A DNA stretch of 9,073 nucleotides from NCBI GenBank assembly GCA_002378585.1, contig DFSJ01000013.1, positions 7,104-16,176 on the forward strand, written 5' to 3'. Position 1 is the stretch's first letter. Every line of letters begins with the position of its first letter. A model generated the notes under the pieces. That model was given only the letters and a program-made list of their open reading frames with translations, searched no databases and was not told the origin of the DNA. The position numbers and the translations under genes were made by a program. The DNA comes from Flavobacteriaceae bacterium UBA3440. GTDB lineage: Bacteria > Bacteroidota > Bacteroidia > Flavobacteriales > Flavobacteriaceae. Below, one piece after another: positions 1 through 6,609 of this stretch.

Positions 1-2
1 AT

Positions 3-155
3 CAATATACGGATCTTGAAGGGACTGAACTCTGGAAAGAAATAGACCCCGGTTATAAAACGACCAAAACAGATCCAGGTGATCACTTTGTCAAATTGGT
101 TAAACGCAAAACTCGAAAATTAAGATGGCATCCGCTTCCAAAACCCAAACAATAA
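3..155 (+). CDS. C-terminal end of an unrecognised protein (partial)
   Basis: Frame 3 is open from the left edge to a TAA at 153-155 and encodes the last 50 residues of a protein whose start lies outside the window. The piece is hydrophilic and basic at its end (VKLVKRKTRKLRWHPLPKPK), with no membrane segment and no motif I can assign. The other two forward frames have stops within the first 30 bases or so, which supports this frame as coding. It overlaps the first 31 bases of the M14 peptidase gene, so the two are probably co-transcribed. I do not recognise the family. The alternative is that the open frame is chance and the region is only upstream DNA. Confidence 0.55.
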   Translation, partial: QYTDLEGTELWKEIDPGYKTTKTDPGDHFVKLVKRKTRKLRWHPLPKPKQ

Positions 156-1606
156 CCCAATCCTTTTTTTTGCTCTTCTTGTGTTGTCAGCCCTTATTGG
201 CTCAAATCCCTAATCCAGAAACCCTGGCGGAAAAACACCAACAATACAGAGTTAAATCGCTGGAAGATAGACGTGTAAAACATCGAGACATTCAACCACT
301 TATTGATCATTATCGCCAAAAACCTCAGTTCAAGGTACAAAGGGTAGGTACCTCTGTAGAAGGTAGGCCGTTGCATTTACTCAGTACGGGCACAGGTCCT
401 ACACAAGTATTTTTATGGAGTCAGATGCATGGTGATGAGTCAACGGCGACCATGGCTATTTTTGATGTACTCGCTTTTTTATCGGACCCTGCGAATCAGG
501 CCATTACTAAGCCAATAAGCCAAAAATTAAGCATCCATTTTTTGCCTATGCTTAACCCAGATGGTGCAGAAGTATTTGACCGAAGGAATAAATTGGGCAT
601 GGATCTGAATAGGGATGCACTGAGGCTTCAAGCTCCTGAAAGTAAAGTACTCAAACGAATCAGAGATAGTTTACAGGCTGATTTCGGATTCAATTTACAC
701 GATCAAAGCCGCTATTACAATGCGGCATTTACACCAAAACCCGCCACTGTATCTTTTCTAGCCACTGCATTTAATGAAGCCAAGGACATCAATGAAACGC
801 GAAAAAAGTCCATGCAACTCATCGTGCGCATGAATGAAGTACTCCAGATTTTAGCTCCTGGGCAAGTGGGGCGATATGACGACACTTTTGAACCCAGAGC
901 TTTTGGAGACAACATTCAAAAGTGGGGGACCTCTTTGGTGTTGATTGAATCTGGAGGTTATCAAAACGACTTGGAAAAGCAAGTGATTAGACGACTAAAT
1001 TTCGTCACCCTAATCTCCGCTCTAAGCGCCATAGGGGATGAAAGTTACGCCCAAGAGGATCACCAAGACTATTTTGACATACCTATGAATGATCGTAAGT
1101 TGTTTGATCTGAAAATAAAAGAGGTAAATCAGACTTGGAAGGATTGGCGTGGAGTTACCGATATTGGCATTCAGCGCATCGAAGTCGACGATACCGCCCA
1201 CGTGAATTTTTACCACAAAAGCCAAATAGTTGATTTGGGGGATTTATCCACGTACTATGGCTATGAAGAATTTGATGCTCGGGGTTATGATTTGGTGGTG
1301 GGGAAAAAATATATTCCACAAGCTACAGATCCTAAGATTCCATCAAAAACTCAAGCCATTGCCTTATTGAAAAAAGGATATTTATACTGGCAGGTGGCTC
1401 AAGCGCCCAGTGATGTAGAAGTTGATGTCCCCATATTTCTGGTGAGTCCTAAATTTGTCGTTCCTGACAACAGCTTGTATCTAGGGAAAAATCCAAACTT
1501 TTTATTGCGCAAAAACGGACTGATTACCCATGCCATCATCAACGGTTACCTTATCGATTTGTCCCAAGAGGTAGATAGTTTTAGAAATGCCCTGTATTTG
1601 AGGTAG
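125..1606 (+). CDS. Exported M14-family zinc carboxypeptidase-like protein
   Basis: Predicted secreted or periplasmic metallopeptidase of 493 residues. The N-terminus has a hydrophobic stretch (SFFLLFLCCQPLLA, about residues 13-26) that reads as a signal peptide with likely cleavage before Q27. The M14 zinc site is complete: H102 and E105 in MHGDES, then H192 in NLHDQS. N144-P145-D146-G147 and N162-R163-D164 are the usual substrate-binding segments, and E275 in LIESGG fits the catalytic glutamate. By family knowledge it removes C-terminal residues from peptides or cleaves amide bonds in cell-wall peptides; the real substrate cannot be read from sequence. Residues from about 300 to 493 form a C-terminal part, possibly beta-rich, that I cannot assign. 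The start is the first in-frame ATG; no other in-frame ATG occurs before codon 90, and the signal peptide supports it. No separate promoter is visible, since the start lies inside the upstream gene. Confidence 0.88.
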   Translation: MASASKTQTITQSFFLLFLCCQPLLAQIPNPETLAEKHQQYRVKSLEDRRVKHRDIQPLIDHYRQKPQFKVQRVGTSVEGRPLHLLSTGTGPTQVFLWSQMHGDESTATMAIFDVLAFLSDPANQAITKPISQKLSIHFLPMLNPDGAEVFDRRNKLGMDLNRDALRLQAPESKVLKRIRDSLQADFGFNLHDQSRYYNAAFTPKPATVSFLATAFNEAKDINETRKKSMQLIVRMNEVLQILAPGQVGRYDDTFEPRAFGDNIQKWGTSLVLIESGGYQNDLEKQVIRRLNFVTLISALSAIGDESYAQEDHQDYFDIPMNDRKLFDLKIKEVNQTWKDWRGVTDIGIQRIEVDDTAHVNFYHKSQIVDLGDLSTYYGYEEFDARGYDLVVGKKYIPQATDPKIPSKTQAIALLKKGYLYWQVAQAPSDVEVDVPIFLVSPKFVVPDNSLYLGKNPNFLLRKNGLITHAIINGYLIDLSQEVDSFRNALYLR

Positions 1607-1644
1607 TTCATCAGATAAAAATAGTGCACTTCGATGCTTATGCG

Positions 1645-1652
1645 TACCTTTG
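1645..1652 (+). promoter_or_regulatory. Bacteroidota -7 promoter box for the cold-shock gene
   Basis: TACCTTTG matches the Bacteroidota -7 consensus TAnnTTTG at every fixed position. It lies in the gap between the M14 gene and the cold-shock-domain gene and would start transcription near 1658-1660, leaving a leader of about 55-60 nt. No TTTG or TTG is present at the usual distance upstream, so only half of the promoter is seen. Confidence 0.5.
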
Positions 1653-1670
1653 CCGATAATTAGCTGCCTC

Positions 1671-1706
1671 AAGGGTTTTTATTCGTGATTCAGCCTCAAA
1701 ACCCTT
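1671..1706 (+). promoter_or_regulatory. Leader inverted repeat (possible hairpin) before the cold-shock gene
   Basis: AAGGGTTTT at 1671-1679 is the exact reverse complement of AAAACCCTT at 1698-1706, giving a 9-bp stem with an 18-nt loop. The 3' arm ends 9 nt before the ATG at 1716. No U-tract follows, so it is not an intrinsic terminator. The repeat GCCTCAA also occurs twice, at 1666-1672 and 1693-1699. It falls within the leader predicted from the -7 box at 1645. A role in translation control of a cold-shock gene is inference; the stem has only three G-C pairs and would be weak. Confidence 0.4.
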
Positions 1707-1715
1707 ATTCCAACT

Positions 1716-2171
1716 ATGGCTAGACCCCAACAATCCTTTAACAAGAAAGAAAAAGAGAAATTACGCGCCAAAAAACGCGAAGAGAAATCAAAGAAAAAAG
1801 AAGAGCGCAAATCAAATTCTTCTAAAGGTGCTGGTCTAGAAGATATGTTAGTCTATGTGGATGAGTATGGTCAATTGACCAACACACCGCCAGATCCTTC
1901 GAAAAAAGTGGAAATCGCCCTCGAAGATATTGTCATCGGGATTGCTAAACGCACCGAAGAAGAGGAACAAGAAGAATCTGCCAAAACAGGCAAGGTTACT
2001 TTTTTCGATACCTCTAAAGGTTTTGGATTTATACTGGATCTTCAGTCTCAAGAAAAATATTTCTTTCACGTGAGTCAGCTGATTGATCAAGTGGATGAAA
2101 ATGATAAAGTTACCTTCGAGTTAGAGAAAGGGCAACGCGGACTAAATGCAGTACGCGTCCAAAAAATCTAA
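1716..2171 (+). CDS. Cold-shock-domain protein with basic N-terminal extension
   Basis: Single-stranded nucleic-acid-binding protein of 151 residues, probably an RNA chaperone in the cytoplasm. Residues 1-38 are very rich in lysine, arginine and glutamate (KKEKEKLRAKKREEKSKKK) and should form a charged helix or disordered tail. Residues about 40-90 are a linker with an acidic run (EEEEQEE, 81-87). A cold-shock OB fold occupies residues 92-151, with RNP1 as KGFGFI (101-106) and RNP2 as YFFHV (115-119). It is about twice the length of classical CspA proteins, but this long form with a start like MA(R/K)xQxxFNKKE is common in Bacteroidota, which supports the ATG chosen. The gene appears to be a single transcription unit with its own -7 box and a terminator 16 nt past the stop. 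Cold induction is plausible but not shown. Confidence 0.9.
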   Translation: MARPQQSFNKKEKEKLRAKKREEKSKKKEERKSNSSKGAGLEDMLVYVDEYGQLTNTPPDPSKKVEIALEDIVIGIAKRTEEEEQEESAKTGKVTFFDTSKGFGFILDLQSQEKYFFHVSQLIDQVDENDKVTFELEKGQRGLNAVRVQKI

Positions 2172-2186
2172 TTCTGGATACACAAG

Positions 2187-2207
2187 ACGCCTTTCAAGGC
2201 GTTTTTT
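2187..2207 (+). terminator. Intrinsic terminator after the cold-shock gene
   Basis: A 6-bp stem ACGCCT / AGGCGT with loop TTCA (extendable to 7 bp with a tight loop) is followed at once by six T residues (2202-2207). It starts 16 nt after the stop codon. On the opposite strand no T-run follows the stem, so it should act only for plus-strand transcripts and not for the converging E1 gene. Confidence 0.8.
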
Positions 2208-2294
2208 CCTTTGTATATTTGATCTATAATTTATATTATGTAAAATAGAATAATGGAGAACCCCTATCATAAAACATAAGTGTTGAATAACCTA

Positions 2295-4271
2295 TCAATA
2301 AGCCAACAGCTTCATCAACGTCTCTTCTACCCTAGATTTGGCCAGAAAACCTTGCTCTAAGGAAGTGGCAAATGGTATGGGTGTATCTAAACTCCCTACG
2401 CGCATGACTGGGGCATCCAAATACTGAAAAGCTTGTTCCATAACCAATGCAGCTATATCTGAACATATCCCGCCAAACATCGTATCTTCTTGGATTAATA
2501 GCAGTTTACCGGTTTCTCTAACACTTTCCAGTATGGTTTGGGTGTCTAAAGGAATAAGTGTTCTAAGGTCAATCAGCGTAGCTTTTATTTCAGGATGTTT
2601 CTCCAATACGTCTAAAGCCCATGGGACACCAGCACCGAAGGTGACAATACTCACCTGATTTCCTTGGCAAATAACATTAGCTGAGCCAAATGGTATTTCA
2701 TAATAGCCTTTGGGTACTAGTCCTTTAACACTTCGATAGAGCGCTTTGTGTTCAAAATACATCACCGGGTTTGGATCGTGGATGGCCGTAGTCAATAATC
2801 CTTTAGCGTCATATGGATTGGATGGATAGACTACTTTTAAGCCAGGTGTTTTGGTAAACCATGCCTCATTGGTTTGAGAATGAAAGGGTCCAGCGCCTAC
2901 ACCGGCACCACAAGGCATTCTAAAGACAACATCAGCATTTTTTCCCCATCGATAATACATTTTTGCAGCATAGTTAACAATTGGGTTAAATCCAGAACTC
3001 ACAAAATCAGCAAATTGCAACTCCATCACTGCTTTTTTACCGACTACAGATAAACCGATAGCAGTCTCTGCAATACCGGATTCACAAATGGGGGTATTTC
3101 TGATGCGCTCCTCGCCAAATTCCTCAAGAAATCCCTCTGTGATTTTAAATGCACCCCCATATTGCGCAATGTCTTGCCCCATGATCACCAACTCGTCAAA
3201 TTTCTTTAAGGATTGAAACAACCCATCCCGAACAGCGTCGATAAACCTCATTTCTTCGTTGGCTGAACTGGGTAATTCAGGATGGTGTTCCCAAGGCGCA
3301 TAAACGTCGTTAAGTTCTAATTGCGGATCAAAAACAACCTCAGGTTCTGCAAAAACTTCCATGAGGTCTTGCTCTATTTGTGTGGAAATAGCGTGTTTAA
3401 TTTGTTCAATTTCTTGATTATCCAGAATTTTTTCTGAAACGAGGTATTGTTCAAATTGATGCACTGGATCTTTCTTACTCCATTGCTCAAACAGGTCTTT
3501 CGGAACATATTTCGTGCCACTTGCCTCTTCATGTCCCCTCATTCTAAAAGTGATAAACTCGAGAAGTATGGGTCTGGGACGTTCTCTGACGGATGCTGCT
3601 AGCGCACTTACTTGTTTATAAACTTCAAGTATATTGTTTCCGTCGATTTGATATCCCTCAATTCCATATCCTATGGCCTTGTCTACCAGTTTTGCACAAC
3701 GGTATTGTTGACTAGTCGGAGTGGACAAACCATAGCCATTGTTTTCAATACAAAACAACACGGGCAAATCCCATACAGCCGCTATGTTTAACGCTTCGTG
3801 AAAATCTCCCTCTGAAGTAGCTCCTTCCCCAGTAAAAACAGCAGTCACTTTGTGATCGCCATTAATTTTATGCCCCAGAGCTATACCGTCGGCCACGCCC
3901 AATTGAGGCCCCAGATGGGAAATCATTCCCAAGATGTGGTACTCCATAGTGCCAAAGTGAAAGCTTCGGTCCCTACCCTTGGTGAATCCACTTGCTTTGC
4001 CTTGCCATTGGGCAAATAGTTTTTTAAAGGGGATATTTCTGGAAGTGAAAACGCCCAAGTTTCGATGCATAGGTAAAATGAATTCATCTGGATGTAAAGC
4101 GGCAGTTACCCCAACGGAAATGGCTTCCTGACCAATTCCGCTAAACCATTTTGATATTTTTCCTTGACGCAACAAAACCAGCATTTTCTCCTCGATCATT
4201 CTGGGGAAAATTAACTGGGTATACAGCTCTGTTTTTGTTTGTTTGGACAATCTAGCCCCTTTGAATTTCAT
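2295..4271 (-). CDS. 2-oxoacid dehydrogenase E1, alpha-beta fusion (branched-chain type likely)
   Basis: Thiamine-diphosphate-dependent decarboxylase component of a 2-oxoacid dehydrogenase complex, 658 residues, with both E1 subunits in one chain. The alpha part (about 1-325) has the ThDP/Mg motif from G148-E149-G150 to ENNGY (176-180) and the active-site loop RGHEEASGT (245-253, H247). The beta part (about 339-658) has the ThDP-activating glutamate E397 in CESGI, H464 in GPFHSQ, and the YPSNPYDAKGLL segment. Such fusions are normal in Bacteroidota. GEG in place of GDG, and the CAKLVDKAIGYG segment, resemble E1-alpha of Bacillus branched-chain enzymes as I recall them, so branched-chain 2-oxoacids are the likelier substrate; pyruvate is the alternative. 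No E2 or E3 gene lies nearby, so partners must be elsewhere. The gene stands alone on the minus strand, and no clear terminator follows its stop. Confidence 0.92.
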   Translation of the reverse strand: MKFKGARLSKQTKTELYTQLIFPRMIEEKMLVLLRQGKISKWFSGIGQEAISVGVTAALHPDEFILPMHRNLGVFTSRNIPFKKLFAQWQGKASGFTKGRDRSFHFGTMEYHILGMISHLGPQLGVADGIALGHKINGDHKVTAVFTGEGATSEGDFHEALNIAAVWDLPVLFCIENNGYGLSTPTSQQYRCAKLVDKAIGYGIEGYQIDGNNILEVYKQVSALAASVRERPRPILLEFITFRMRGHEEASGTKYVPKDLFEQWSKKDPVHQFEQYLVSEKILDNQEIEQIKHAISTQIEQDLMEVFAEPEVVFDPQLELNDVYAPWEHHPELPSSANEEMRFIDAVRDGLFQSLKKFDELVIMGQDIAQYGGAFKITEGFLEEFGEERIRNTPICESGIAETAIGLSVVGKKAVMELQFADFVSSGFNPIVNYAAKMYYRWGKNADVVFRMPCGAGVGAGPFHSQTNEAWFTKTPGLKVVYPSNPYDAKGLLTTAIHDPNPVMYFEHKALYRSVKGLVPKGYYEIPFGSANVICQGNQVSIVTFGAGVPWALDVLEKHPEIKATLIDLRTLIPLDTQTILESVRETGKLLLIQEDTMFGGICSDIAALVMEQAFQYLDAPVMRVGSLDTPIPFATSLEQGFLAKSRVEETLMKLLAY

Positions 4272-4286
4272 AAATCTTATCTTGAC

Positions 4287-4294
4287 TAAATGTA
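4287..4294 (-). promoter_or_regulatory. Possible -7 box for the E1 gene
   Basis: Read on the minus strand this is TACATTTA, one mismatch (last base) from TAnnTTTG, 15 nt before the E1 start codon. No TTTG or TTG is found at the usual upstream distance on that strand, so the assignment is weak. Confidence 0.3.
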
Positions 4295-4296
4295 TA

Positions 4297-4313
4297 AAAT
4301 CAAGCGTTGATTT
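4297..4313. promoter_or_regulatory. Perfect 7-3-7 palindrome, candidate operator between E1 and oxygenase
   Basis: AAATCAAGCGTTGATTT has two perfect 7-base arms (4297-4303 and 4307-4313) around a 3-base centre. It sits in the 88-bp spacer between two divergent genes. The right arm overlaps the candidate -33 TTTG (4311-4314) of the oxygenase promoter, and the left arm lies just upstream of the E1 -7-like box. A dimeric helix-turn-helix regulator could control both genes from here. No regulator gene is present in the window. Confidence 0.4.
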
Positions 4314-4344
4314 GTAACAGGACAGTCAAAAATCTTTACATTTA
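4311..4344 (+). promoter_or_regulatory. Candidate promoter of the oxygenase-SUI1 operon
   Basis: TTTG at 4311-4314 is followed after 22 nt by TACATTTA at 4337-4344, which matches TAnnTTTG except at the last base. Transcription would start about 8-10 nt before the ATG at 4360. The spacing lies at the long end of the range described for Bacteroidota promoters. Confidence 0.4.
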
Positions 4345-4359
4345 TCTTATTTTTCCATT

Positions 4360-5310
4360 ATGAATCACATACCCAGTGTTGATCTTCGGGATTTTTTATC
4401 CGAGGATCCAAGTCGCAAACAAAAATTCATTAATGAGATCCATCAAGCCTTTTCAGAAATTGGGTTTGTAGCCCTAAGAGGGCATTTTCTCGATCAAAAG
4501 CTTGTGGACGAATTATACGGTCAAGTCAAGCACTTTTTTACGCTTGAGGAGTCCATCAAGAAAAAATATGAAATTGCTGGCATTGGTGGGCAACGCGGCT
4601 ATACCTCCTTTGGCAGGGAATCTGCCAAGGGCTCAAGTACTGGTGATTTAAAGGAGTTTTGGCATTTCGGACAATATGATGTTCCACAAAATGAGGATAA
4701 ACGAACCTACCCCGACAATGTTTGGGTAGATGAAGTTCCTGGTTTTAATCAGGTCGGTAAGGAGGCATTTGCCCAACTGCAAAAAACTGCTGTTTATGTG
4801 CTCAGGGCATTGACCTATCCCCTAGCTCTTCCGGAGAACTACTTTGACGAGTACGTGCTCCAGGGAAATTCTATTTTAAGGGCTATCCATTACCCTCCCA
4901 TTACAGAAGCACCAAAAAACGCAGTACGCGCGGCAGCCCATGGTGATATTAATTTGATCACTCTTTTGATGGGGGCACACGGCAAAGGTCTTCAAGTGAA
5001 AAATCATCAAGGCCAATGGATCGATGCTATTGCCTCTGAAGATGAGTTAATGATTAATGTGGGCGATATGCTCTCGAGATTGACAAATAATAGTTTGAAA
5101 TCTACCATCCATCAAGTGGTCAATCCACCCCAGGAATTGTGGGGAACCTCCAGGTATTCGATACCATTTTTCATGCATCCAGTGAGCAGTATGTCTTTGT
5201 CTTGTCTGCCTCAATGCATCAGCGATGCCCAGCCCAAAGGATACGAGGATATAACAGCAGGCGATTTTTTACGCGAACGTTTGGTGGAACTAGGATTGAT
5301 TAAAGGCTGA
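4360..5310 (+). CDS. Isopenicillin-N-synthase-like Fe(II)/2-oxoglutarate oxygenase
   Basis: Non-haem iron dioxygenase of 316 residues, probably cytoplasmic. The N-terminal DIOX_N-type domain (about 4-110) includes IPSVDLRDF and AFSEIGFVALRGH. The double-stranded beta-helix core (about 165-275) carries the iron triad H194, D196 (AAHGDINLI) and H251 (STIHQVV), and the 2-oxoglutarate-binding pair R265 and S267 (RYSIPFF). The RxS motif and full length suggest an active enzyme using 2-oxoglutarate and oxygen. The family covers enzymes acting on small molecules, including antibiotic and hormone precursors; the substrate cannot be inferred here. Its TGA overlaps the ATG of the next gene by one base (TGATG), implying translational coupling. 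The start is the first ATG of the frame, placed 16 nt after a -7-like box, with the usual family N-terminus directly behind it. Confidence 0.9.
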   Translation: MNHIPSVDLRDFLSEDPSRKQKFINEIHQAFSEIGFVALRGHFLDQKLVDELYGQVKHFFTLEESIKKKYEIAGIGGQRGYTSFGRESAKGSSTGDLKEFWHFGQYDVPQNEDKRTYPDNVWVDEVPGFNQVGKEAFAQLQKTAVYVLRALTYPLALPENYFDEYVLQGNSILRAIHYPPITEAPKNAVRAAAHGDINLITLLMGAHGKGLQVKNHQGQWIDAIASEDELMINVGDMLSRLTNNSLKSTIHQVVNPPQELWGTSRYSIPFFMHPVSSMSLSCLPQCISDAQPKGYEDITAGDFLRERLVELGLIKG

Positions 5311-5639
5311 TGGATCTCTCTGAACAACTCAAGAAGTTATTTCCCGACCATGTGCCGAGTGAGGATGTAGCACCCAAGGCAGATGCTGCATTGATCAGTA
5401 AGCAAACCGATCCGCTTAGCTGTATCTACGAAAAAAGAAAAGGGAAACCGGTAACCATCATCGAGGGTTTTGAGATGAATGAATCCCTGCAACAAGAGCT
5501 AGCCAAAAAGATAAAAATCTATTTAGGGGTTGGCGGAACCTACAAAGCGGGACAAATCATCATTCAAGGGGACTACAGACCTAAAATCATGGCTTATCTG
5601 ACAGATTTAGGGTATAAGGTGAAGCGCGTAGGCGGCTAA
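5310..5639 (+). CDS. SUI1/eIF1-family translation initiation factor (YciH-like)
   Basis: Small translation-associated protein of 109 residues. The C-terminal SUI1 domain (about 45-109) has VTIIEGF (48-54), the helix AKKIKIYLGVGGTYKAGQII (65-84) and the closing strand GYKVKRVGG (101-109), a near-perfect fit to the bacterial eIF1 homologues. In E. coli the homologue YciH influences fidelity of initiation in vitro; the physiological role in Bacteroidota is not settled. The N-terminal 40 residues are variable and contain a lone cysteine (C38), too little for the zinc site seen in some relatives. The ATG shares its A with the stop of the oxygenase gene, so it is the second gene of a two-gene operon. 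Confidence 0.93.
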   Translation: MDLSEQLKKLFPDHVPSEDVAPKADAALISKQTDPLSCIYEKRKGKPVTIIEGFEMNESLQQELAKKIKIYLGVGGTYKAGQIIIQGDYRPKIMAYLTDLGYKVKRVGG

Positions 5640-5690
5640 TATTCAGTAGTTTATATTTTTTTTGTACATTAGTAGATCCAACACTTTCTT

Positions 5691-6608
5691 ATGGATGATC
5701 TGATGCACATTTCTGGAAGCGACCGACTGACTCATAAGATCAGTCAGCTTGGCTTTAAAGAGTCTGTGGTCACTTGGCGTGAAATTCTCTCCGAAGGCAG
5801 AACCATTCATGAGGTCGGATCTGAAAATTTTTGGAAAGAACGTTTTCTTTTTTTACACTCATCGTATGCTTGGAGTAAACAGCGTTTTGTTCAACGCACA
5901 CTTCGGGAGTATAGAAACTTGTGTCGAGCAAAATCCCAAGACATCATTGCGCTTTGGTTCGATACAGATCTCTCCAGTCAAATCAATATGATGGCTATAT
6001 TGAGTTGGCTTAAAACTCATCGGAGATACGCGCAGATTTTTTGGGTGGATGTTTCACTTTCTGACATGGATATTTTAGATCAATGGACTGTTGATCAAGT
6101 ACGTGAAGCTTGGGAAAAAAGAAAAGAGCTCACCCAGGATGATATTGAATTTGCGGACTACACTTGGCAAATCTATTGTTCAGACAACCCAATACGTCTG
6201 ACACATATCAGCCATAGTAGCCAAACTCAACTCAGTGCACTGCCTCAAACTATTTCCCAACATCTCAAAAGATTTCCTTCAGTGGTTCATGGTTTGTCAG
6301 ATTTTGAATATACAGTCCTTCAAAAGTTATCGCAACAAGGCACCCATCATGTAGGTTTATTTGTCGATGAGGTACACCGGGCGCAACAAAGAACCTACGG
6401 GTACACCAAACCCCAGATTAGTCGAGTTTTACAAAAACTTTCCCCATGGCTAGCGGCAACAACCTTTGAGGTCAAAGAGCAAGGAAAAAAATTGCTCCAA
6501 GGAAAAGCTAATGCATACAGCGTCTTGAAAGATCAAGGTTATCTTGGCGGTGCATTGACCTATAACTATCTTTGGGATGCTCAAGCTGGGCGTATTCTAA
6601 AACTCTGA
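5691..6608 (+). CDS. DUF1835-type protein of unknown function
   Basis: Cytoplasmic protein of 305 residues resembling the DUF1835 family. Visible family-like features are the N-terminal MHISGSDRL (5-13), VVTWREILSEG (26-36), the strand-helix segment LWFDTDLSSQINMMAILSWL (88-107), and a C-terminal region (about 196-300) beginning HGLSDFEYTVLQKL and including KPQISRVLQKLSPWL, which looks like a winged helix. The biochemical role of the family is unknown to me; the C-terminal winged helix suggests nucleic-acid binding or a protein contact, which is inference. The chosen ATG is followed in frame by another at 5703 that would give the protein MHISGSD..., equally compatible with the family start. 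The nucleoside phosphorylase begins 1 nt after this stop, so the two are co-expressed. A TATATTTT at 5652-5659, one mismatch from the -7 consensus, may be its promoter. Confidence 0.78.
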   Translation: MDDLMHISGSDRLTHKISQLGFKESVVTWREILSEGRTIHEVGSENFWKERFLFLHSSYAWSKQRFVQRTLREYRNLCRAKSQDIIALWFDTDLSSQINMMAILSWLKTHRRYAQIFWVDVSLSDMDILDQWTVDQVREAWEKRKELTQDDIEFADYTWQIYCSDNPIRLTHISHSSQTQLSALPQTISQHLKRFPSVVHGLSDFEYTVLQKLSQQGTHHVGLFVDEVHRAQQRTYGYTKPQISRVLQKLSPWLAATTFEVKEQGKKLLQGKANAYSVLKDQGYLGGALTYNYLWDAQAGRILKL

Positions 6609-6609
6609 C

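Noticed and set aside
1623..1630. Palindrome AGTGCACT upstream of the cold-shock -7 box as an operator.
   Set aside because: An 8-bp palindrome is common by chance and has no gap or repeat partner; its site near -33 is suggestive but not enough.
2214..2221. TATATTTG, a full match to the -7 consensus, just after the cold-shock terminator on the plus strand.
   Set aside because: No TTTG lies at the right distance upstream, and the only thing downstream is the antisense 3' end of the E1 gene with no plus-strand gene. In AT-rich DNA such 8-mers with five or six fixed bases are expected by chance.
2229..2245. AT-only inverted repeat ATAAT/ATTAT in the gap after the E1 stop, as a minus-strand terminator.
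   Set aside because: The stem would be 5 bp of A-T pairs only and no good T-run follows on the minus strand.
4008..4271. GEG instead of GDG in the ThDP motif of the E1 alpha half as a sign of an inactive enzyme.
   Set aside because: Glutamate at this place is also seen in branched-chain E1-alpha proteins such as those of Bacillus, and all other active-site segments are intact. (The motif itself, residues 148-150, lies nearer 3822-3830.)
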